DNA of 64,000 nt from Bradyrhizobium erythrophlei (GCA_900129675.1 FSRD01000001.1:361501-425500); one strand, 5' to 3'. Positions 43,686 to 51,718 are shown, numbered from the stretch's first letter. Notes: generated by a model not told the origin, from the sequence alone. Translations and numbers: made by a program.

Positions 43686-44345
43686 ATGTTGGAATTTTTA
43701 AAGACCGACGTCGGTAAGGTCGCGCTGGGCGGTGCGATTGCGGTAAGCGGCCAACTCGCCGCGAGTCTGATTGCATGGGGCAAGGAGGCATGGTTCGCCG
43801 CAAGCAAGCGGCAGAAAGAAGCTGAATACCTCGCGATGCGTCTCGTACTTGTTTTCGATGAGTTGACCACCGACTGCTACAACGCGGTGCATGATCCGCT
43901 GACGGAGGACCGAGAAGGAATTAGCGAGAGCACCGTCGCTGATCCCACGCTTTCGCTTCCGACCGATGGCGACTATAAAGCGCTGCCTCGTCGTTTAATG
44001 TTTCGGATTATGTCGATGCCAAGCAAGTTGGACGGCATCAAAGAGGGGATGGCCTCGGCTTGGGAATTTTCTGGTCCGCCAAATTTTGACGAGTTTTTCG
44101 AGTATCGGCGGGAGCATTGGTCGAAGCTCGGACTGGAAGCACTTGATCTGATCGACGCACTGTGCCGCGAGTATAAAATCCCTCCACCTGAGCGACCCGA
44201 ATATTACGCGCCGAGAGAGTCGTTTTTGGATGAGCTTGTCAAGATTGAGCAGTACAAACGCGAGCGCGAGGAAGCCAACAGCAAGATGATGGCGGGCGTA
44301 TTTAAGCAAGCGGAAATAGGCAATCCGCCACCGGTAGGATCATGA
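43686..44345 (+). CDS. Protein with one N-terminal TM segment, partner of the AlbA_2 gene
   Basis: A protein of 219 residues. Residues ~11-30 (VALGGAIAVSGQLAASLIAW) make a weakly hydrophobic segment. The remainder is soluble, mostly helical, rich in charged residues (KRQKEAEYLAMRLVLVFDEL) and ends PPPVGS. No enzyme motif is visible. AAGGAG sits 15 bp upstream of the ATG, a long but possible spacing. It follows the AlbA_2 gene with a 48-bp gap on the same strand and probably belongs to the same transcript. Function is unknown. Confidence 0.65.
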   Translation: MLEFLKTDVGKVALGGAIAVSGQLAASLIAWGKEAWFAASKRQKEAEYLAMRLVLVFDELTTDCYNAVHDPLTEDREGISESTVADPTLSLPTDGDYKALPRRLMFRIMSMPSKLDGIKEGMASAWEFSGPPNFDEFFEYRREHWSKLGLEALDLIDALCREYKIPPPERPEYYAPRESFLDELVKIEQYKREREEANSKMMAGVFKQAEIGNPPPVGS

Positions 44346-44383
44346 ATTTCTGAAAGAGAACGTCAAAGCAATCGGGAGCGCAG

Positions 44384-44479
44384 ATGAAGATGCCAGTTCG
44401 CCCATTTTATCCCGTCGAACTGCCTTCCGATATTTTCGGCCTGAAACATCAGACGCTATCTCGGATTACACACAAGTGA
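44384..44479 (+). CDS. Possible small protein (31 aa)
   Basis: The ATG is preceded by GGGAGCGCAG. The peptide MKMPVRPFYPVELPSDIF continues to a stop at 44479, overlapping the end of the opposing gene. It is supported only by the ribosome site and the position after the AlbA_2 partner. Confidence 0.25.
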   Translation: MKMPVRPFYPVELPSDIFGLKHQTLSRITHK

Positions 44480-44788
44480 CACCATATTCTCGTCTTGCTC
44501 ATCCAAAGACTTCATCTTTTCGAGAGCCAAATTTGCTTCTCGCGGCTTATCAGCCTCAATAAGTGTCTTCATTTGCTTGATGAACGTGATGCGCTGCGCT
44601 GCCGAGGCACCCTTGATGCTAGCCGTGCACCACGATTTTACACTTTCGGTATCAGAGGCCGTCTTCGCTTTTCTAAATGCGTCTTGTGCCTTCAGAGCGA
44701 CATCATTCACCGTGAGTACGCCTTCCGTTTGCGAACGCGCCGGGCTCATTAGCGTAAGTGTCAAAACAGCCAAAACTAGATATCGCAT
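44456..44788 (-). CDS. Small exported protein of unknown function
   Basis: A protein of 110 residues starting MRYLVLAVLTLTLMSPARSQ, with a clear signal peptide and GGGGGAAGATTG just upstream of the ATG. The mature part is helical: VALKAQDAFRKAKTASDTES, WCTASIKGASAAQRITFIKQ and NLALEKMKSLDEQDENMVSL. Two cysteines (KSWCTAS and SLVCNPR) may pair. A longer ORF from 44839 is rejected, as the ribosome site favours this Met. Function is unknown. Confidence 0.6.
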   Translation of the reverse strand: MRYLVLAVLTLTLMSPARSQTEGVLTVNDVALKAQDAFRKAKTASDTESVKSWCTASIKGASAAQRITFIKQMKTLIEADKPREANLALEKMKSLDEQDENMVSLVCNPR

Positions 44789-44966
44789 CAATCTTCCCCC
44801 AGTTTGCTCGCATCCTAGCTTGGCTACCCGACGTTGCAAGTCCGGTAGCCAGTGTCAGGACGCGATTAGAGGGGGATATTGTCCGGGTCTAGATCGGGAG
44901 ACACCACTTCGTTTTCTTCCTTCAAGCTGTCCGGTTTATCGAGCTGGTAAGTGTTTAGCTCGGCAT

Positions 44967-45191
44967 ATGCCTTATCCCGCGCCAGCAGTGCCCAACGCGG
45001 ACACCGGGCGCGAGCTGACCATGATGCGCTGGGGCATGCCGCCACCGCCGCGCACGGGCGGCCCGCCGGTCACCAACATCCGCAACACGTCATCGCCGCA
45101 TTGGCGCGGCTGGCTCAAGCCGGAGAACCGATGCTTGGTCCCGGCTAACAGCTTTGCCGAATATGCGACGGATCGGGACGGTCTAGCTTAG
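44967..45191 (+). pseudogene. Internal fragment of an SRAP (YedK-like) SOS-associated protein gene
   Basis: MPYPAPAVPNADTGRELTMM, then RWGMPPPPRTGGPPVTNIRN and GWLKPENRCLVPANSFAEYA reproduce an internal part of SOS-response-associated peptidase/SRAP proteins. The catalytic N-terminal Met-Cys-Asn stretch and the C-terminal half are missing. Only ~70 of 220-250 residues remain. Nearly the same block occurs at 53755-54096, so both may derive from one family gene. Confidence 0.75.
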
Positions 45192-45391
45192 TGCATCGAC
45201 TTCAGCACCCGATGATCAGGCCGCCGCTCAACGAGTTCTGCGCTCATTAGCCAAAGTCTTTGTTCCAACTGCTCGTTCACGAGCATCAGAGCTTTGACAG
45301 CGCCACGCAGATCACCGTTACAGGCGGCGACGATCTCGTCCACATCCTGCTCGTATTGGTCTAGCAAACTGTTGCTATACACGCGTGACAT
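45188..45391 (-). CDS. Small helical protein of unknown function
   Basis: A protein of 67 residues starting MSRVYSNSLLDQYEQDVDEI (an alternative Met gives 9 more). It is soluble and almost wholly helical; the pattern VAACNGDLRGAVKALMLVNEQ has spaced hydrophobics suited to a helical hairpin. It ends ERRPDHRVLKSMH. Its stop overlaps the SRAP fragment end by 4 bp on the opposite strand. No family is recognised. Confidence 0.5.
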   Translation of the reverse strand: MSRVYSNSLLDQYEQDVDEIVAACNGDLRGAVKALMLVNEQLEQRLWLMSAELVERRPDHRVLKSMH

Positions 45392-45599
45392 GCGAGCAAC
45401 ATCCAAGCAAAAAACCACGCTCGGTTGTGGGGTTGCCGAGAGTACTCCCCGCTATTCACAGGACACAAGCCGATAGCCAACTGCTATTGTCGGAGCGCCG
45501 AGCCCTGCGGTGAAGCGGCGAACAAGCGGCTTGGTGTTGTATTCTCGCAACCCGAACTTCGCTCCGAAGCGATAACGTTCATTGGCTCGGGGGTGGCAT

Positions 45600-45869
45600 A
45601 TGTTCGACGTTTATTTAAGCGAAAAGCGCGATCTGCTCGTTGTTAGGAAGGGACTTCCTATACCCACTGGCAAGTCGGGGCGATGGCGCAAATCCAAGAA
45701 GAAGGTTCTCAAAGTCAGTGACGAGATTAAGTCGGCGGTTCAGAGGCAAGGCTATTACGTGCGGAAGCTGAGGGAGTTACCGATTAAAACGGCTTCGCGG
45801 GCATCTGGACCGAATTCAAAGGCGAGCGCGGTACCAAGCCCGAGCCGATCCCCTGGGTTTCGTGCTTAA
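45600..45869 (+). CDS. Small basic protein of unknown function
   Basis: A protein of 89 residues starting [20 protein letters not shown]. The middle is strongly basic ([20 protein letters not shown]) and could bind nucleic acid. The last ~25 residues (Ser/Pro/Ala-rich) look less protein-like and may reflect a shifted frame. Its stop lies 30 bp before the rhodanese start, so cotranscription is possible. Confidence 0.45.
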   Translation: MFDVYLSEKRDLLVVRKGLPIPTGKSGRWRKSKKKVLKVSDEIKSAVQRQGYYVRKLRELPIKTASRASGPNSKASAVPSPSRSPGFRA

Positions 45870-45899
45870 ATGTCGGTGCCCCGACCAAAGGAGGATCAG

Positions 45900-46271
45900 A
45901 TGGTAACAAGCGTCAAACAGATGTTGGAAGCTGCTAACGCGGCGGTTCCGAAGATCACGCCGGATCAGGCCAGGGACATGATTAAAAAAGGAAACACCTT
46001 GGTTGTCGACGTGCGCGATGCACCAGAAGTCAGTGCCAGCGGCAAGATCGCTGGCGCTGTGAACGTCTCACGCGGAATGTTGGAATTTCGCGCCGACCCG
46101 GACTCTCCATACCACGACAAGAATTTCGATAAGGAAAAGACCGTTATCCTCTATTGCGCTTCTGGCGGTCGTTCTGCGCTCGCCGGGAAGGTCCTCAAGG
46201 ATATGGGTTACGACAAGGTCTATAATGTCGGCGGATTTAAAGATTGGACCGGCGCGGTCGATAAGGTCTAA
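45900..46271 (+). CDS. Single-domain rhodanese-like protein
   Basis: A protein of 123 residues; GGAGGATCAG precedes the ATG. One rhodanese domain is complete: ITPDQARDMIKKGNTLVVDV, then VRDAPEVSASGKIAGAVNVS, and the active-site loop CASGGRS at Cys86. It ends with DKVYNVGGFKDWTGA, the standard C-terminal motif. Such proteins transfer sulfane sulfur to cyanide or thiol acceptors. It is among the few recognisable enzyme genes in the accessory tract and could have travelled with it. Confidence 0.88.
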   Translation: MVTSVKQMLEAANAAVPKITPDQARDMIKKGNTLVVDVRDAPEVSASGKIAGAVNVSRGMLEFRADPDSPYHDKNFDKEKTVILYCASGGRSALAGKVLKDMGYDKVYNVGGFKDWTGAVDKV

Positions 46272-46387
46272 AAATCGTCGAACTCACCGTGCGACACGAC
46301 CCTGCCATCGATAGGAGCAGCGACGCGTTGGCGGGCGTGGACGCCGCCTTGCTTGGAACGACGCCCGCGTAATCGGTATTGTGCGGC

Positions 46388-46543
46388 ATGGATTGGCCTG
46401 ACTATCTACGGGACCAAGCGGCCATGTATCGGCAACTTGCCGAGCAGACCGACGATCCTGTCGTCAAGAACGAGCTGCTTGAGTTGGCGTCCGCGTGTGA
46501 AGAGGTCGCCAGCAACATCGAAGATCATCTGACGGGTGGGTAG
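46388..46543 (+). CDS. Small acidic helical protein (51 aa)
   Basis: MDWPDYLRDQAAMYRQLAEQ then TDDPVVKNELLELASACEEV, ending DHLTGG. This is a small acidic protein of a kind frequent in Bradyrhizobium genomes, with a helical-hairpin pattern. No strong ribosome site is visible (TGTGCGGC precedes), and function is unknown. It is too short for routine ORF calling. Confidence 0.6.
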   Translation: MDWPDYLRDQAAMYRQLAEQTDDPVVKNELLELASACEEVASNIEDHLTGG

Positions 46544-46744
46544 CTGGTCACTCACGCGGCGGGCTGCCGCCTCCGCCCCGGTTCAACCTTACTGGCTCGA
46601 AGCCCGTTGCTTTCGCCGATGTCCGTTTTTGGGCGCATTACGGACTCAAGTCGGACATCGCGGCATGTCCGTTTCGTGCCAGAAGCCGACATCTGGCCAG
46701 TTAGCATTCACAAGCTTTTCACCTTTAGCGTGTTGACTTGCTTT

Positions 46745-47023
46745 ATGACACCACGTCGGGCGGTTGAAGTAGGGATATGGGTGACAGTTGTCATCGGCAT
46801 TATATTGGCCGGGTACAATGGCAGTGCAATTTATCTCTGGTACACGACTAGAACCGTTGAGACTTTAGGCGGGCTCCACGACCGCGCGTACTCCCCATTC
46901 CTTTACTCGAAGTCGCTGGTGCAGAATTTCATCGGATTTGCAGTCGGTGCCTTTCTTCTGATCCTTGTGCCATTCAGAGTGGCGACTTTCTGGAAGGCAC
47001 TTCGCAGAAGAAATGAGCCATGA
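46745..47023 (+). CDS. Small two-TM membrane protein
   Basis: A protein of 92 residues starting MTPRRAVEVGIWVTVVIGII. TM1 is IWVTVVIGIILAGYNGSAIYLW. A short loop (TRTVETLGGLHDRAYSPFLY) follows, then TM2 LVQNFIGFAVGAFLLILV and a basic tail ATFWKALRRRNEP. The longer ORF upstream reads through a dispersed repeat and is rejected. Function is unknown. Confidence 0.6.
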   Translation: MTPRRAVEVGIWVTVVIGIILAGYNGSAIYLWYTTRTVETLGGLHDRAYSPFLYSKSLVQNFIGFAVGAFLLILVPFRVATFWKALRRRNEP

Positions 47024-47037
47024 TGTAGTCTGCTTTG

Positions 47038-47100
47038 GGTCAAAAGCTGAAAAGCTCAACGGGAGCATATGTTTTCCGCTCTGCCCCCAACAACGGACAT
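47038..47100. repeat. 63-bp direct repeat, copy 1
   Basis: GGTCAAAAGCTGAAAAGCTC through CCCCCAACAACGGACAT. It is identical to 48818-48880 apart from two positions. Related but more diverged stretches (TGTCCGTTTCGTGCCAGAAG, TCCGAGTTGGGTCAAACTGC) lie near 46600-46690 and 49690-49760. No reading frame is conserved across them. Confidence 0.8.
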
Positions 47101-47217
47101 CTTTGCCGTCACGATTGCTTAACCAAAAACTTCCAAAGTAGCACCGTCATTTGACTAATGATTATAGGTTGTTTGCGTAGTGAAGTGGCAGAGGCAATTA
47201 GCGGAGTGGTTTAGATT

Positions 47218-47421
47218 ATGGGCAACGACGCCCCTTGGTATGTGAACTTGATCGTATCGTTCCTTCCGCTCGTACTTGGTTGTGGTGCGATTGCATGGCA
47301 CGGGCGACAGGTGCGAAGGTCAATGACAACAAAAGACGGGCGCTCGTTAGCACAAGTCTTCGACAATCTTACGCAAGAGATCAAGCGCGGCAACGATCTG
47401 CGGGAAAATGGCAAGCCTTGA
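47218..47421 (+). CDS. Small membrane protein of unknown function
   Basis: A protein of 67 residues starting MGNDAPWYVNLIVSFLPLVL. One TM segment (LIVSFLPLVLGCGAIAWHG) is followed by a cytosolic helical tail LAQVFDNLTQEIKRGNDLRE. Small proteins of this layout are common in rhizobia. The next gene begins 12 bp later, which suggests a two-gene unit. Confidence 0.55.
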   Translation: MGNDAPWYVNLIVSFLPLVLGCGAIAWHGRQVRRSMTTKDGRSLAQVFDNLTQEIKRGNDLRENGKP

Positions 47422-47433
47422 TACGAGCACGCA

Positions 47434-47823
47434 ATGGCTGCTAGCGAAGATGCCGTTACGAGCTTCCTCAACGTTGACCTAGACGCACGCGGGAACGCTC
47501 GCGACGTTGTAGATTTTTTGAAACCGCTTGAAGCCTCTGTCATTGTGCTTCGTCACACCGGTCAAGACGCATCCATAGAGCTTGCCGACGAGTTCGCTTC
47601 GCTCGAAGAGACCTTGTTTGGTCTAATCGAGTTCGTCCGTGCACTTCAACCCGATCTTAGGCGTATCTGGGAACGATTGGATTTTCGCAGGCTCAATGTG
47701 GGCATACAAGCGGCTTGTGAGCCGCATGCAGCAGAGTTTGCCATTTCGGCTAAGGCAGTCGAAATGATGGCGGCTTTGCAATTTGAAATCATTTTCACGG
47801 TCTATGCTCCGGTAAAGACATGA
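47434..47823 (+). CDS. Hypothetical soluble protein
   Basis: A protein of 129 residues starting MAASEDAVTSFLNVDLDARG. It is helical and acidic, with SIELADEFASLEETLFGLIE and RRLNVGIQAACEPHAAEFAI. No motif or family is recognised. It starts 12 bp after the small membrane protein gene on the same strand, so the pair may be coexpressed. Function is unknown. Confidence 0.55.
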   Translation: MAASEDAVTSFLNVDLDARGNARDVVDFLKPLEASVIVLRHTGQDASIELADEFASLEETLFGLIEFVRALQPDLRRIWERLDFRRLNVGIQAACEPHAAEFAISAKAVEMMAALQFEIIFTVYAPVKT

Positions 47824-47904
47824 TCTCTCATTGGAGTGATCGCAGGTGATCCTATGTGTGCATTGGGGTCAAAAGCTGGAATTGGAGTGCGGTTGGGGAA
47901 GCGA

Positions 47905-48297
47905 TCAGTGGTTCGGATGTAAGCCGTCTGGATACTCACCTATTGAGACTTCCACGGTGATGTCGTTGCTGTAGGAGTCGAGGTATTGATGTCCAGATAT
48001 AGATGACGCAAGTACATCGACTTTATCAGCGAAGTCTTCTGCCAAATCGGATCGGAGCCTCCATCCCAGATCATTACGCGCGAAGTGCATGCCGGTGTCA
48101 CGCTTGTCGGAGACCGCTTTAACGATGATTTTCCTGGCATCTACCGCCTCGCAGAACTTCGCAAGCGCGAGCGCATTTGAGGACGGCCAATCGCTGCGCA
48201 GAAAATCTCGTAACTCACGCATGCCGATTGCATCTCCCCAAAAGAGAACGGTGGGACTGCCTTTCCAGTCTGCAAAGTACGCAGATCGCAGGGTCAT
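47905..48297 (-). CDS. Hypothetical soluble protein
   Basis: A protein of 130 residues starting MTLRSAYFADWKGSPTVLFW (the ORF can extend 14 codons upstream). The pattern VLFWGDAIGMRELRDFLRSD suggests a small alpha/beta domain. LALAKFCEAVDARKIIVKAV and MHFARNDLGWRLRSDLAEDF follow, then a short C-terminal strand region. No family is recognised. Confidence 0.5.
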   Translation of the reverse strand: MTLRSAYFADWKGSPTVLFWGDAIGMRELRDFLRSDWPSSNALALAKFCEAVDARKIIVKAVSDKRDTGMHFARNDLGWRLRSDLAEDFADKVDVLASSISGHQYLDSYSNDITVEVSIGEYPDGLHPNH

Positions 48298-48311
48298 AAT
48301 CCAAGCCCAAC

Positions 48312-48538
48312 TCAGACATGCGATTTCACGGTCACCCAAATCGCAAACACTGCGCCGAGAATAATTAGCCCGGCGAAAACGACAAGTTCAGGGTGTACGT
48401 CTATGTCTCCGTTTGGAAGCCGCCTGAAGCCGCACCACGGTAATTTCTGTCCGTAGAATTTGAGAACAGCAGATAGAGCGCGCCAAACCCGATGAGTCCC
48501 GAAACGATCTCCAAGATCACACTCAACGCTTGGGTCAT
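48312..48538 (-). pseudogene. Probable frameshifted two-TM small membrane protein
   Basis: From ATG 48538 the frame gives MTQALSVILEIVSGLIGFGA with a TM helix and stops at 48401. A second frame, open across the same region, continues GDIDVHPELVVFAGLIILGA and a second TM to 48312. Joining the two near 48405 would restore one protein of ~75 residues with two TM helices. Either a one-base indel has broken the gene, or there are two overlapping tiny genes. Confidence 0.4.
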
Positions 48539-48579
48539 GCACTCGATCTAAGTTGCCGTTTTTGGTTCTTTATCGAAGG

Positions 48580-48714
48580 TCACTTCTTAGGAGGCAAAAC
48601 GTGCCAGTGCATTGTGAGTACTACACCCCATCCGCTCACGATGATCATGAGCAGGGCGGTAAAGATCACAAACTTGCGCAGTCGTTTGGCTTGAGTCGTC
48701 TGAATTAGAAGCAT
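48580..48714 (-). CDS. Small single-TM protein (44 aa)
   Basis: MLLIQTTQAKRLRKFVIFTA with TM FVIFTALLMIIVSGWGVVLT and a short tail WHVLPPKK. It follows the positive-inside pattern (basic residues before the TM). No strong ribosome site is present. It is below usual annotation length. Function is unknown. Confidence 0.4.
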   Translation of the reverse strand: MLLIQTTQAKRLRKFVIFTALLMIIVSGWGVVLTMHWHVLPPKK

Positions 48715-48817
48715 CCGCCAAACTCACCCGTTCCAGTAACCTCAGGGCAGTAGCCTAAGGCAGAATGAACAAATCGAGTAAACGGGCACTGAAAGCGACC
48801 CGGTAAATGTCTGTTCC

Positions 48818-48880
48818 GGTCAAAAGCTGAAAAGCTCAATGCGAGCATATGTTTTCCGCTCTGCCCCCAACAACGGACAT
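48818..48880. repeat. 63-bp direct repeat, copy 2
   Basis: Same sequence as 47038-47100 with two substitutions (CAATGCGAGC for CAACGGGAGC). It is followed by AGAGCGACCACGGCGGCATG, a second module absent after copy 1. Confidence 0.8.
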
Positions 48881-48936
48881 AGAGCGACCACGGCGGCATG
48901 TCCGAGTTGTGCCAAAGGAGCGGACGTTGCGCCACG

Positions 48937-49236
48937 TCATGGCTTTTCTGCCCGTAGCCAATCAGCAGTAGCCAACTCAGAGGATGTCGAGCTTCGCCGC
49001 TCTTCCCCTGCGGCATAGCGGGGCATCTCCTTGATGGCCTCTTCGAAAGCTGTCCGGATTTCCGTCTGGCTAAAATTCCGGTCCCAAAGCTCAGTTATCA
49101 AGTCGTTGATTATACCGTTTAGCGGCGCGGCGAAGTTGTAAGGATTTTGCGTTACCAAGTCCGCGCAACGAAGTGCGAACAGGTAGGCGGCGTCGACGCA
49201 CTGCAGTTCCCAAGGTCCTTCATTCCGCTCAGTCAT
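48937..49236 (-). CDS. Hypothetical soluble protein (99 aa)
   Basis: MTERNEGPWELQCVDAAYLF starts it, then LRCADLVTQNPYNFAAPLNG and IINDLITELWDRNFSQTEIR. The protein is helical with an acidic tail. The start is directly at a Met, but no strong ribosome site is seen. No family is recognised; it could be a small regulatory or immunity-type protein, but there is no evidence for that. Confidence 0.5.
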   Translation of the reverse strand: MTERNEGPWELQCVDAAYLFALRCADLVTQNPYNFAAPLNGIINDLITELWDRNFSQTEIRTAFEEAIKEMPRYAAGEERRSSTSSELATADWLRAEKP

Positions 49237-49275
49237 CTCATCATCAATCGTTTGAGTGTGTCACCAATGCCTACA

Positions 49276-49551
49276 TTAACAATACAGTTCCCGACTGCGC
49301 CCGCCAAGAACGTAACAAACGGCGGTCATGAGAAAAAACCCGATACCGGCAGCCATCAGACCGCAAAGCAAATAGTGTTCGCCGGTCGTAAGATAGACGA
49401 TAGAGCCATGCGTATTGAGTGGAAAAATCCTTCCCGCTTCCGGCAGGTAGGTCGTCGGCCTGTAAGCGTCGTAATACTGCCAAACAAAAAAAGACGAGAA
49501 CCAGAAAACTACACCTAAGATGCCAGATACTACCTTCACAATTTTCAACAT
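49276..49551 (-). CDS. Small two-TM membrane protein
   Basis: A protein of 91 residues starting MLKIVKVVSGILGVVFWFSS (the ORF extends 12 codons upstream). TM1 is VVSGILGVVFWFSSFFVW. An extracytoplasmic loop (YRPTTYLPEAGRIFPLNTHG) follows, then TM2 LLCGLMAAGIGFFLMTAVCYV. It ends LGGRSRELYC. Function is unknown. It lies 39 bp upstream of the gene at 48937-49236 on the same strand. Confidence 0.55.
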   Translation of the reverse strand: MLKIVKVVSGILGVVFWFSSFFVWQYYDAYRPTTYLPEAGRIFPLNTHGSIVYLTTGEHYLLCGLMAAGIGFFLMTAVCYVLGGRSRELYC

Positions 49552-49886
49552 CGCCGAGTGACCGCTGAATGTTTCCCGAGTGCGCAAAGGACGGTCTTAT
49601 CAGCCACAAGTATAATTAGCTAAAACATGCAGCCGCGCATCATACGCATAGCTTAATTTTCAGTTGCATCTTCGACTCGATTTTCTCGATGTCCGAGTTG
49701 GGTCAAACTGCGACATTCCTGCTCAAATGGACCATCTCCGTTTTAGCCCCAACATCGGAAGCGGGTCGCGCTGGGCGGCGTTTAGGGTAGCTCCGGGTGA
49801 TCGATCAAAGCGCGTGCGAGCACGACGCTTGTAACTTGCGACGAGGCGCGTGAAATCGCCTGCTACTTGCTTGCCTGCGCGCGTGA

Positions 49887-50069
49887 CTACTCGTTTTCCA
49901 TCCGACGAGATTTGACGTTTTTCTCGCCGGTTTTCTGCTTCGGCGTTGTTGGCGTTTCCGATAAGTATTCGCTGTCCAACGGGCTCGGCTGATGACCTGT
50001 CACTGCGTCGATCATTGACTTGGCCTGCGCGTTTGGGTCCAAAACGGGATGTGGGTAAATCATACTCAT
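49887..50069 (-). CDS. Small hydrophilic protein (60 aa)
   Basis: MSMIYPHPVLDPNAQAKSMI with GGAGGTCGGTC directly upstream, which fixes the start. The rest is polar and Lys/Thr/Pro-rich (TPTTPKQKTGEKNVKSRR) and probably unstructured. Function is unknown. Confidence 0.5.
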   Translation of the reverse strand: MSMIYPHPVLDPNAQAKSMIDAVTGHQPSPLDSEYLSETPTTPKQKTGEKNVKSRRMENE

Positions 50070-50305
50070 TGACCGACCTCCGTCTTCAACGCCCCCAAGC
50101 TGCATCCTAGCTCATTAGCTCCGGTTTAGATACCGGGACCGCTCTCAGTGCGGCCCTTGAGAACCGGGTCCGACCCTTACGGCGATAACCGGGCAACGAC
50201 GGCGCGCCTGTTCGGCTGCATATCGTAGTTGTTCACAGCCGTTCGCTTGATCAACGAGTTCGGCGTGCTACTACGCGGCCTTACATTCACTCTGGAGAGC
50301 ATGAA

Positions 50306-50485
50306 GTGGCGAAGAAGACGAGGAGCAAGCGCGAAGAGTATACGAAGGACGATGTGAAGCTGCTAAAGGCACATTCCAAAGCCTGCACGCCTGTCGTCAA
50401 ACTTTCGAAGCTGATGAAGAGATCCGAAGGATCGTTGAGACAGAAGGCTCGCACGCTGGGCATTGGTTTAGGTCATCAGCGCTAG
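50306..50485 (+). CDS. Small basic protein, probable DNA-binding (59 aa)
   Basis: The GTG start is preceded by GGAGAGCATGAA. The protein is (M)AKKTRSKREEYTKDDVKLLK, then VVKLSKLMKRSEGSLRQKAR and GIGLGHQR. The three-helix spacing (DDVKLLKAHSKACTP, VVKLSKLMKRS, SLRQKARTLGI) resembles SANT/Myb-like or gene-regulator mini-proteins repeatedly seen in rhizobial genomes. It is followed 44 bp later by a strong terminator, so it is likely a real independent gene. Confidence 0.65.
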   Translation: MAKKTRSKREEYTKDDVKLLKAHSKACTPVVKLSKLMKRSEGSLRQKARTLGIGLGHQR

Positions 50486-50528
50486 GGCCGCGAACATCGC
50501 GGTGCCATAGGGCGTCAGTCATTTAGAA

Positions 50529-50560
50529 AAAGCCCCGGCGATATGGCACGCCGGGGCTTT
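50529..50560 (+). terminator. Strong hairpin after the small basic protein gene
   Basis: AAAGCCCCGGCG pairs perfectly with CGCCGGGGCTTT (12 bp) around ATATGGCA. The stem has a built-in A-tract and T-tract, so it can act on either strand. A looser relative (GAGCCCCG...CGGGGCTC) lies near 50783-50814. Confidence 0.8.
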
Positions 50561-51460
50561 CAAGATCATCAGGCCGGGTACATCCGCCGCGCCTTCCGAT
50601 CAAACGGGTCGCTGATTAAGTCCGCCGATCTTGGGGACAATGTGGCAGCGACGCGGCCCACGGAGCGACGTCGTTCTCCCTGAAAGCTCTGACAGACATT
50701 TCGCGTGTACGCCAATCGGCGCGCCGCCGATGCTCGGCCGCCAGCGCCTTGCGCGTCTGGTCCCCCACAGCACGTAGCAAGAAGAGCCCCGACGCTGCGG
50801 CGCGCCGGGGCTCCTCTCGGATCGCCAACGCTGGGTACTTCCGCCAGCCCAACGATCTTAAACTAAGGAATTGCCGCTCCACTTTTCCGCAAGAGTTTCA
50901 TTTCGAGCATACAATGCTTGGGTGGGCGTTGAATATACCTCCAACGAGCTAACTCTCGTCGCATCTTGCCTATCATGAGCTGAGGTCATCGTCATTGCAG
51001 AGTTGCAACGCCTTCGACGGACAAGCAGAAATTCGACCTCGGCCAAAATTCCTAGCAGCCATCTCTCGCTTACCAACCGGCGCGATACAACGGCCTGTCA
51101 ATTGTTAGGGCCAGCTCGCTGTGCCGGACGAGCTGGCCGCTTTCCCGACGGACCTTGCGCCATCTACGACGTAGCCTCCTCAGTTAGTCCACCGGGACTT
51201 CCGCTATCGCGTGGGCAGGCCGAAAAGTCCCAAACAAAGTCCCAAAGCGACTTCCAACGTTCGCTTCCTGTTCAGCCCCTCCGCCTGGTCGGCAGGCCCA
51301 GCGCGGTCGCGGCTCGTCCTGGTTAGTGCCGGATGAGCTGCGAGCCCTAAGTCGGGTCTGACCGAAAGCTGAAAGGCCCTCGTCGCGAGCGGGGGCTTTT
51401 TCATTGGTAGGTACTCCCGCAACGGCGATATAGTTTGAGATCGTCAGGCAGGGGGACACG
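50561..51460. other. 900 bp without a convincing gene
   Basis: Several reading frames exist but none has protein-like composition plus a ribosome site. Two segments (near 50529-50640 and 50780-50860) resemble each other loosely: a GCCCCG hairpin followed by GGTACTTCCGCC-like sequence. AAAGGCCCTCG...CGGGGGCTTTTT near 51378-51403 is terminator-like. The rest shows nothing recognisable. Confidence 0.4.
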
Positions 51461-51718
51461 ATGTCGATCTATGACCCATTGAGGCACAAGCTGGTCGCGA
51501 ACGGCTCCTCATCGCTCAAGATGACTTTCGTAGAAATCGAGGTACTCATCGGCCGCTCCCTTCCGAAGTCAGCTTACGAATATGACGCTTGGTGGGCCAA
51601 TGAAGACCCCGACAAAACCAATCACAGCCACAGCCTCGCGTGGACAATGGCGGGATATGAAGCCGAACCCAACCGATTGCAGCGGACGGTAACATTTCGG
51701 CGAAAGGCACGGGCTTGA
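51461..51718 (+). CDS. Small conserved protein, DUF7662-like
   Basis: A protein of 85 residues starting MSIYDPLRHKLVANGSSSLK with AGGGGGACACG before the ATG. MTFVEIEVLIGRSLPKSAYE, AWWANEDPDKTNHSHSLAWT and NRLQRTVTFRRKARA match a small family with the pattern F-x-E-I-E-x-L-I-G-R-x-L-P-x-S-A and a Trp-Trp pair (catalogued as DUF7662, to my recollection). Function is unknown. The family often stands alone in mobile or accessory DNA. Confidence 0.65.
   Translation: MSIYDPLRHKLVANGSSSLKMTFVEIEVLIGRSLPKSAYEYDAWWANEDPDKTNHSHSLAWTMAGYEAEPNRLQRTVTFRRKARA

Noticed and set aside
46607..46744. N-terminal extension of the small membrane protein at 46745
   Set aside because: It is translated from a dispersed repeat (TGTCCGTTTCGTGCCAGAAG) that occurs in several frames in this tract.
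50616..50882. Reverse ORF of 88 codons (MERQFLSLRSLGWRKYPALA...)
   Set aside because: Arg/Ala-rich, no ribosome site, and it overlaps a hairpin-bearing repeat-like region.
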